Below, piece after piece: positions 59,180-64,000 of a stretch of 64,000 nt of DNA; positions within the stretch are counted from its first letter, which is position 1; the number at the start of each line of letters is the position of its first letter. Made by a program: the position numbers and the translations under genes. Source of the stretch: Podospora comata (taxonomy: Eukaryota; Ascomycota; Sordariomycetes; Sordariales; Podosporaceae); the NCBI GenBank assembly GCA_017354895.1, contig CP071493.1, positions 5,456,001 through 5,520,000 of the forward strand. The letters run 5' to 3'. The notes beneath the pieces were generated by a model, which saw only the letters and a list, made by a program, of their open reading frames with translations, searched no databases and had not been told where the DNA came from.

Positions 59180-61354
59180 TCAGTTATTCGCATGAATCTC
59201 ATAACCCACCAGCACCTCGGTATTCGTCCCATCCCACCCCCTCGTCCCCGCGGCCGAGATCATGATCCGGGAAGTAGGATCTATATACAAGCAGCTGATC
59301 ACGCCTGCCCTCGGCGGCCCCGGAACGATCGTGAACGGAACTTTGCTGTGCTTTTGCGCTTTCAGGTCGGTGTCATACTGCAAGTCGTACAGCCTGAGAA
59401 TATCATGACTGGCGCAGATGATGTGCCGCCCGTTGGGCATCGGCCTCACCGCCGACACGGCGCCGGAGCCGTTGGGGAGCTTGAGAACCCGTTCTGGCTG
59501 CCAAGACGAAGAAGCCTTGTGGATGGAGAATTCCTCCACTGTTCCGTTGCGGCGGCCGGTGTAGATCTCGTTGCCTGAGAGGGACCAGCAGGCGCCCATG
59601 CACCAAGGGGGAACGCCGCGGCGGTTGTTGATCCGGGCTACGGGTTCGGGGACGCGTTTGTCCCAGATGCGGAGGGTGCCGTCTATGGAGGCGGAGAGGA
59701 AGGTTGACGGGTTGGAGGTCGAGGGGTCCTGGGCGGTGGAGGTGGCAAAGGAGATTGTAGGGGGTTGTGGTTGGGAAGGGGCGTCGGGGAGGGAGGTGTC
59801 GGCCGTTTGTTGGGTGGAAGAGGGGGGGTTGTTAGGGGGCGGGTCGGTGGTGGTGGAGAAGTCAAGGGACATTGTTATGCTTTCGTCTAGGTTATTGGTG
59901 TTGTTGCTGCCTTGGAGGGTGTGACTGCTGGTTTCGGATACGGTGTTGGCATCCGCTGGGTTCGTGGTGATGCCGTTTTGGGCTGGAGGTGGTGCTGTAT
60001 TGGCGTCTATTGGGTTGGTATCTTGTTGGCTGGGATCGGTACTGGTGACATCTAGAGGGGGAGCATTGGACATGTCGACGTCGTCGAGGGAAAAGTCGGT
60101 TGATTGGCCCATGCCGTTGCTGTGGTTGTTCATTTCCATGTCCATCGCACGTGAGAACTCGTTGTCATCATCATCACCAAAGGCACCACCTCCGCCTCCT
60201 ATTGTTTCGTTGTCGCCAAACAGAGAACCCGCTGGACTGCCAAACAGAGACTCATGCTCAGGCGACCCCGTGTTTTCTGCACCATCTGGCTGTGCCGTCG
60301 CACTGGCACCCATCGTCCCTCCACCAGGCGCAGTGCTATAAAAGTTGCCGATTGGTGGCTTGTCGTTGTTGCTCTGAAATGTATCGCTCTGGACTATCAC
60401 CTCGCTTGCTTCCGCTGGGATCGGAGCCGCGCCAGTTGGTCGGAGCTCGATAGCCGAAATCTGACTGGTACTGCCATCAAACCTCCGGACAATCTGCCCG
60501 TTATTGAGATCCCAATCCAAACATGTCTTGTCCCAACTCCCACTCAAGACACTCTTCTCATCTGGAGCCAGCTGCAACACGCTGACAGCATTGGTATGCC
60601 CTCCCTCCCGCAGGCAGACAATCCTCTTACCCTCGTCATGCCTGACACTATACAAATTAATCCCACCACTCTCCAACCCGCTCAACAACCACAACGCCTC
60701 GCTGTGAACAGCCAAGCTATACACCGGGGATAACACCGCTTCCTCAGCCCTCGCCCCCGGCGGCAGCGGCTCCTCATTCCCCCAATACCCCATCAAGATC
60801 CCCGCCTTGACCACACTGTCGACAAAAGGGTGCCTCTGCGCAACCGTCAACTGTTGCTTCCCATTGATGGTCCCAATCCCATCATACTTCCTCACATACC
60901 CATCCGACCCCCCCGTCATCCAATACCTCTGATCCGGTGTGATAGCAATAGCATTAATGCTCGTCGCCTGCGGCGCCGCCATGGTAGGCACAATATCGTA
61001 AAACGCAGCGGTCGTATACTCTGGCCGTATCACCGGCCGGTACTTCATCCCCCCCGACACACTCCCGCTCGCGGCAGAGGCGCGCCTAGTCCCCGGGTGT
61101 TGGTGGTGGTGATCGTCGCCGCCGTCGCGTGTTGTGCCGGCGCCATCGGGGGCAGACTGGGAATTATCATAGGCTTCATTCTCGGCTTCTGGTTCTGGCT
61201 CGGCCTCGGCGTCGCCTTCAGCTTCCTCCTCGTCGTCTTGCTCGTCATCGTCGTTCTCGTTATCGTCTTCGGCGTCGTTGTCGGCTTCGATGTCTTCGAC
61301 TTCCTCCATGAGTTCGTCGGCCTCGTTCTCGGAGGTCGCGTAATCGTCATCCAT
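59180..61354 (-). CDS. spt8: SAGA complex subunit Spt8 (WD40)
   Basis: WD40 protein of the SAGA coactivator that contacts TATA-binding protein. Single exon of 724 residues from the ATG at 61354. The N-terminus is strongly acidic (DDENENDDDEQDDEEEAEGD), a hallmark of Spt8. The propeller follows: INAIAITPDQRYWMTGGSDG, LSPVYSLAVHSEALWLLSGL, LQLAPDEKSVLSGSWDKTCL and, after a long Ser/Asn/Pro-rich insert of about 200 residues, FLSASIDGTLRIWDKR, WSLSGNEIYTGRRNGTVEEF and the end DPTSRIMISAAGTRGWDGTN. The insert inside the propeller is usual in fungal Spt8. Nuclear. Confidence 0.93.
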   Translation of the reverse strand: MDDDYATSENEADELMEEVEDIEADNDAEDDNENDDDEQDDEEEAEGDAEAEPEPEAENEAYDNSQSAPDGAGTTRDGGDDHHHQHPGTRRASAASGSVSGGMKYRPVIRPEYTTAAFYDIVPTMAAPQATSINAIAITPDQRYWMTGGSDGYVRKYDGIGTINGKQQLTVAQRHPFVDSVVKAGILMGYWGNEEPLPPGARAEEAVLSPVYSLAVHSEALWLLSGLESGGINLYSVRHDEGKRIVCLREGGHTNAVSVLQLAPDEKSVLSGSWDKTCLDWDLNNGQIVRRFDGSTSQISAIELRPTGAAPIPAEASEVIVQSDTFQSNNDKPPIGNFYSTAPGGGTMGASATAQPDGAENTGSPEHESLFGSPAGSLFGDNETIGGGGGAFGDDDDNEFSRAMDMEMNNHSNGMGQSTDFSLDDVDMSNAPPLDVTSTDPSQQDTNPIDANTAPPPAQNGITTNPADANTVSETSSHTLQGSNNTNNLDESITMSLDFSTTTDPPPNNPPSSTQQTADTSLPDAPSQPQPPTISFATSTAQDPSTSNPSTFLSASIDGTLRIWDKRVPEPVARINNRRGVPPWCMGACWSLSGNEIYTGRRNGTVEEFSIHKASSSWQPERVLKLPNGSGAVSAVRPMPNGRHIICASHDILRLYDLQYDTDLKAQKHSKVPFTIVPGPPRAGVISCLYIDPTSRIMISAAGTRGWDGTNTEVLVGYEIHANN

Positions 61355-62403
61355 CGCGTCGGAGGCGGGGAGGTGGGTTCTGGTGAGTAACGCAAAGTAT
61401 TATAGCTGTCCGAAACTTGTAGAATTGTGGTAAAACGAGGGTGCCAAAAAATACAAGTTGTTTGAGTGGTAGAGTGCGAAAACGAAGAAAGCCAATGATG
61501 TGTGTTGTTGATCGAGGATTTGGCAATCAAGAAGAAGGTTGCTGGTAACCCAAAGAGCTCTCGACCAGGATCCCCGGCAGGCTTGTTTGCGACAGGATCG
61601 GTACGTACCTCTGTGGGGGACTTGTTACCCCGCAACTCCATATTCCTGCATCAATAAACATCAGGGGCTCGATCATTCAGTGTCACTGACACGCAGAGAG
61701 AAGAGGATGCTCAGAGTTAAAGCAACAGGTATTATTTTTGGTGTAATTATTTTTGGTCACCGCCGTTCTTTAAACCCCCTGTGAAAATGCAGTCCGGAAT
61801 CCGTACCTTACAAGACCAACACCCAAATCGGGAAATATGTACCAACGCTTAAAGGGATAAGTAAATACTCGACTCCAGAATAATAGCTATCAGAAATCCC
61901 TGGGTTGACCAATCGTCGTCTATAACCGAGCCAAACATAGCCTCTTTTGCCCGTATGCAACCCGAGCAGGCAGAAATACTCTGTAACTGAATAGGGTCGC
62001 CGCAAACCCGACGATAGCTCAACCAGATAACTCAACCTCAAGAACGCCCAGTTGTCTTCCTCGCACTGATTCGATTCATGGCAGATCGACGGAGGAACTC
62101 TCCCAGTTCCAGCTTGTCAGCATTCTCTATTTCGGTGACACAAGAAGAATCCGAGGGTGGTTTCCTATTCTCTTGACGATTGGGATGCAGCCCCAAACGA
62201 GCTGTGAATGGACGAGAAGTGGCGCCTGGGTTAGCTGAGGTATTCTTGACTCGAGTTCGGAGCGGAGAATAGCTGAGCAGAAGATCAGTGTTCTGATCCG
62301 CGAGAGACTGAGCTGGATTTTCGGCACCTGAGTCGTCCACAGTTGAGATGATGATGCTTGGGGTGGCAGGGGATAGGGAATCGTTTGGGTGAGCAGGCTC
62401 CTC
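61355..62403. other. Intergenic region between SPT8 and the STRAP-like gene
   Basis: About 1 kb. The SPT8 promoter (minus strand) is next to 61355. Minus-strand open frames at 62038-62340 and 62127-62702 lack an ATG or overlap the STRAP-like gene. They could be an alternative last exon but are not supported. Confidence 0.4.
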
Positions 62404-63522
62404 CTAATCGGCACTACTACCCGGCGCCCCTCCTCTCCAAAGACCATAGAACCCCTCGCAGTTCTTCCACATTTTGATGGTTCCATCCTCGGACCCTGTG
62501 GCATACAGGTTTCCATCTGGAGAGAAAGCAATGGACCAGATGGGACCGTGGTGACCCTTGTGGACATCCAGCTCCTTGCCATCCTCCCAGCTATAAACAT
62601 GCGCCCAGGTTCCAGGTTCTTCTCCCACCACAAACTTCCTGCCTTTAAGATCCAGGCCCACGCTAGCAATGCCATGGGACAGCTTGAACTGCTTGAGCTC
62701 ATCTTGTGCCTTCAGCCCGCCCCAAAAGCAGGCGGTCTTGCCAGCAGCAACCGCAAGCACGGGCTGACCACCGCCAATATCAGTGGGGGAGCTGTGCGAT
62801 GGCGCAAGAGAGACAAGTTCGCAAGACTTGATCTCGGCTTCGAGCTTGATGGCACGTGTGCACTGCCTGGTAGGCAAATCAAACCATCGAAGCGTGTCTC
62901 CCGAGGCCGTAATCAGCACGCTGGGGTCCTTGGCCCAGACAATAAACTTGATGGGCTGTGTATGCACACCTTCGCCGATTTCAAACGCTTGGGAAGTCGG
63001 GATAGTAACCGGGCTAGCGGCGCCCTCGGACGTGGGTGGCTGCTCCTGCAAGTCAAAGATGCGGAGCTTCTTCTCGAAGCCTCCGGTGGCAAGCATCCTG
63101 GACTGGTCGAAGGGGTAGGCAACGGCGCGGACGATATGATCATGCTGAAGAACATACAGCAGCTCGCCGGTATGTGTATCCCAGACCTTGGCGGTAAAGT
63201 CTGCAGAGGCAGTTGCGGCAGTCGTGGCATCTGGGCTGAGTCTACCTTGCCATACCGCACCCTTGTGGCCAAGGAAGGTACCTATCCAGTCGCCGGTCTG
63301 TCCATCACGAAGCATGGGGTTACCATCTGAGAAAGAAGCAAGTTGTTAGTCCTTTGTTGATCAGATGAGAGGAGACAGGATAAACTAACCCTTGCAGGCA
63401 GAAATCATGTAGTAAATGTCCTGATTTTCCAACGGAGAGAAGCTGATATGGGGAACTGGGCGCGAGTGACCGTGGCAGGTCAACGGGACACATGATGGAC
63501 GGGGGGTCGAAGCGTCACCCAT
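62404..63522 (-). CDS. STRAP-like WD40 protein
   Basis: Two exons (63390-63522, 62404-63326; 63-base intron with GTTAGT donor and CTAAC branch) give 351 residues. It is built entirely of WD40 repeats: VPLTCHGHSRPVPHISFSPL, FLGHKGAVWQGRLSPDATTA then TAKVWDTHTGELL, MLATGGFEKKLRIFDL, VLITASGDTLRWFDL, and GPIWSIAFSPDGNLYATGSE near the end, closing with FYGLWR. This matches the serine-threonine kinase receptor-associated protein (STRAP/unrip) family, whose animal members bind the SMN complex and signalling partners. In fungi the role is less known; a part in splicing or RNP assembly is likely. No signal or membrane segment is seen. Confidence 0.88.
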
Positions 63523-64000
63523 TTTGAGAGGCTCGGGTATGGAGTATCGAGATGATGGTTATGGGAGAGGAGTCGTCGAGCGAAGGATGAGTTGAGTTGG
63601 GCAGCGAGGAAAAGTGCAGAGTTTGGCGAGCGAAGAGGCACAAAGCCGAATGGGTAGGGCAAACCGATGGACAAAGTTGAGAAGATATTTCTCTTTTTGT
63701 GGGAGACGGTGGGAATCTAGAGGCGAAACACAAGCGACGAAAAAAAAATGAGCGAAAAAGAGTCGTAACAGGTCGTCAGAAAAAATCGTTAAGGAATCGT
63801 GAGATTAGGAGGGCAGGATGGTTGCCTCCCGCAGAGAGCCAAATTTTGCGGTGGACGGGGAAAGATCAATGTCGACTCTGCGACGACATGGAAACCCTCT
63901 TTGCGACGTCTGCTCGCTGGTGGGCGGGGTGTCCGGTGCCAAGACCCGCGGCCGTACCCCTCGTTGATCTGGGCGTTCAAGTCAGGGGCTGTCACTCCCC
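63523..64000. promoter_or_regulatory. Promoter side of the STRAP-like gene, to the window end
   Basis: 478 bases with no supported gene. It is upstream of the minus-strand start at 63522. A short A run lies at 63741-63748. Confidence 0.4.

Noticed and set aside
62038-62340. Small separate gene or last exon after the STRAP-like gene
   Set aside because: The frame starts with GTG, not ATG. The STRAP-like protein already ends normally after the FYGLWR motif, and splice options exist but are not convincing.

Overview
The window is nuclear DNA of a filamentous ascomycete (Pezizomycotina, most likely Sordariomycetes and possibly Sordariales). The reasons are short introns of 50-83 bases with fungal branch sites, fungal-specific families (Zn2Cys6 regulator, BtgC-type GH17 wall glucanase, bicupin oxalate decarboxylase, AA3/GMC oxidoreductase), a Pogo/Fot1-like transposon with apparent RIP-type decay, and a dispersed single tRNA gene. 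I modelled 21 intact protein genes, two broken ones, one decayed transposase and one tRNA. For nearly all genes the exon lengths add up to a whole reading frame; the exception is the 5' end of the large helicase gene.

Layout. 1-9.3 kb holds housekeeping genes: an SRPK splicing kinase, the elongation factor Iws1/Spn1 and the nuclear-envelope protein Brl1/Brr6. 10.9-17.4 kb holds two transcription factors, a Zn2Cys6 protein and a C2H2 protein with polyglutamine. 19.7-23.4 kb holds a secreted GMC oxidoreductase convergent with an amidoligase-family protein. 23.4-31 kb is gene-poor. It contains a gene for a small cysteine-rich secreted protein (minus strand) that was cut in its first coding exon by a 1,955-bp Pogo-type element with 42-bp inverted repeats and a TA target duplication. 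31-42.4 kb holds a BtgC GH17 enzyme, two conserved unknown proteins, tRNA-Gly(GCC), an orphan secreted protein and a polytopic RTA1-like membrane protein. 42.6-50 kb holds a DUF1275 membrane protein, a secreted oxalate decarboxylase whose intron uses a GC donor, an AAA ATPase with a DUF7025-like region, and a DUF1993 protein. 50.9-51.6 kb is a broken duplicate of ribosomal protein uL1 (L10a). 52-63.5 kb holds a SWIM+RING protein, a large ZNFX1/Hrr1-like helicase, the SAGA subunit Spt8 and a STRAP-like WD40 protein.

How the genes relate. There is no operon-like system. The informational genes (SRPK, Iws1, Spt8, STRAP, Hrr1-like) act in transcription, splicing or RNA silencing but are ordinary dispersed neighbours. 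The secreted and surface-associated genes (GMC, BtgC, oxalate decarboxylase, two cysteine-containing secreted proteins) point to a plant- or litter-associated life. The most interesting locus is the transposon-interrupted secreted-protein gene at 26.8-29.3 kb. Other points worth a look are the in-frame 66-base intron in the Zn2Cys6 gene, the GC-AG intron, the uL1 pseudogene and the unusual fungal amidoligase. I found no CRISPR, no rRNA and no clear biosynthetic cluster.
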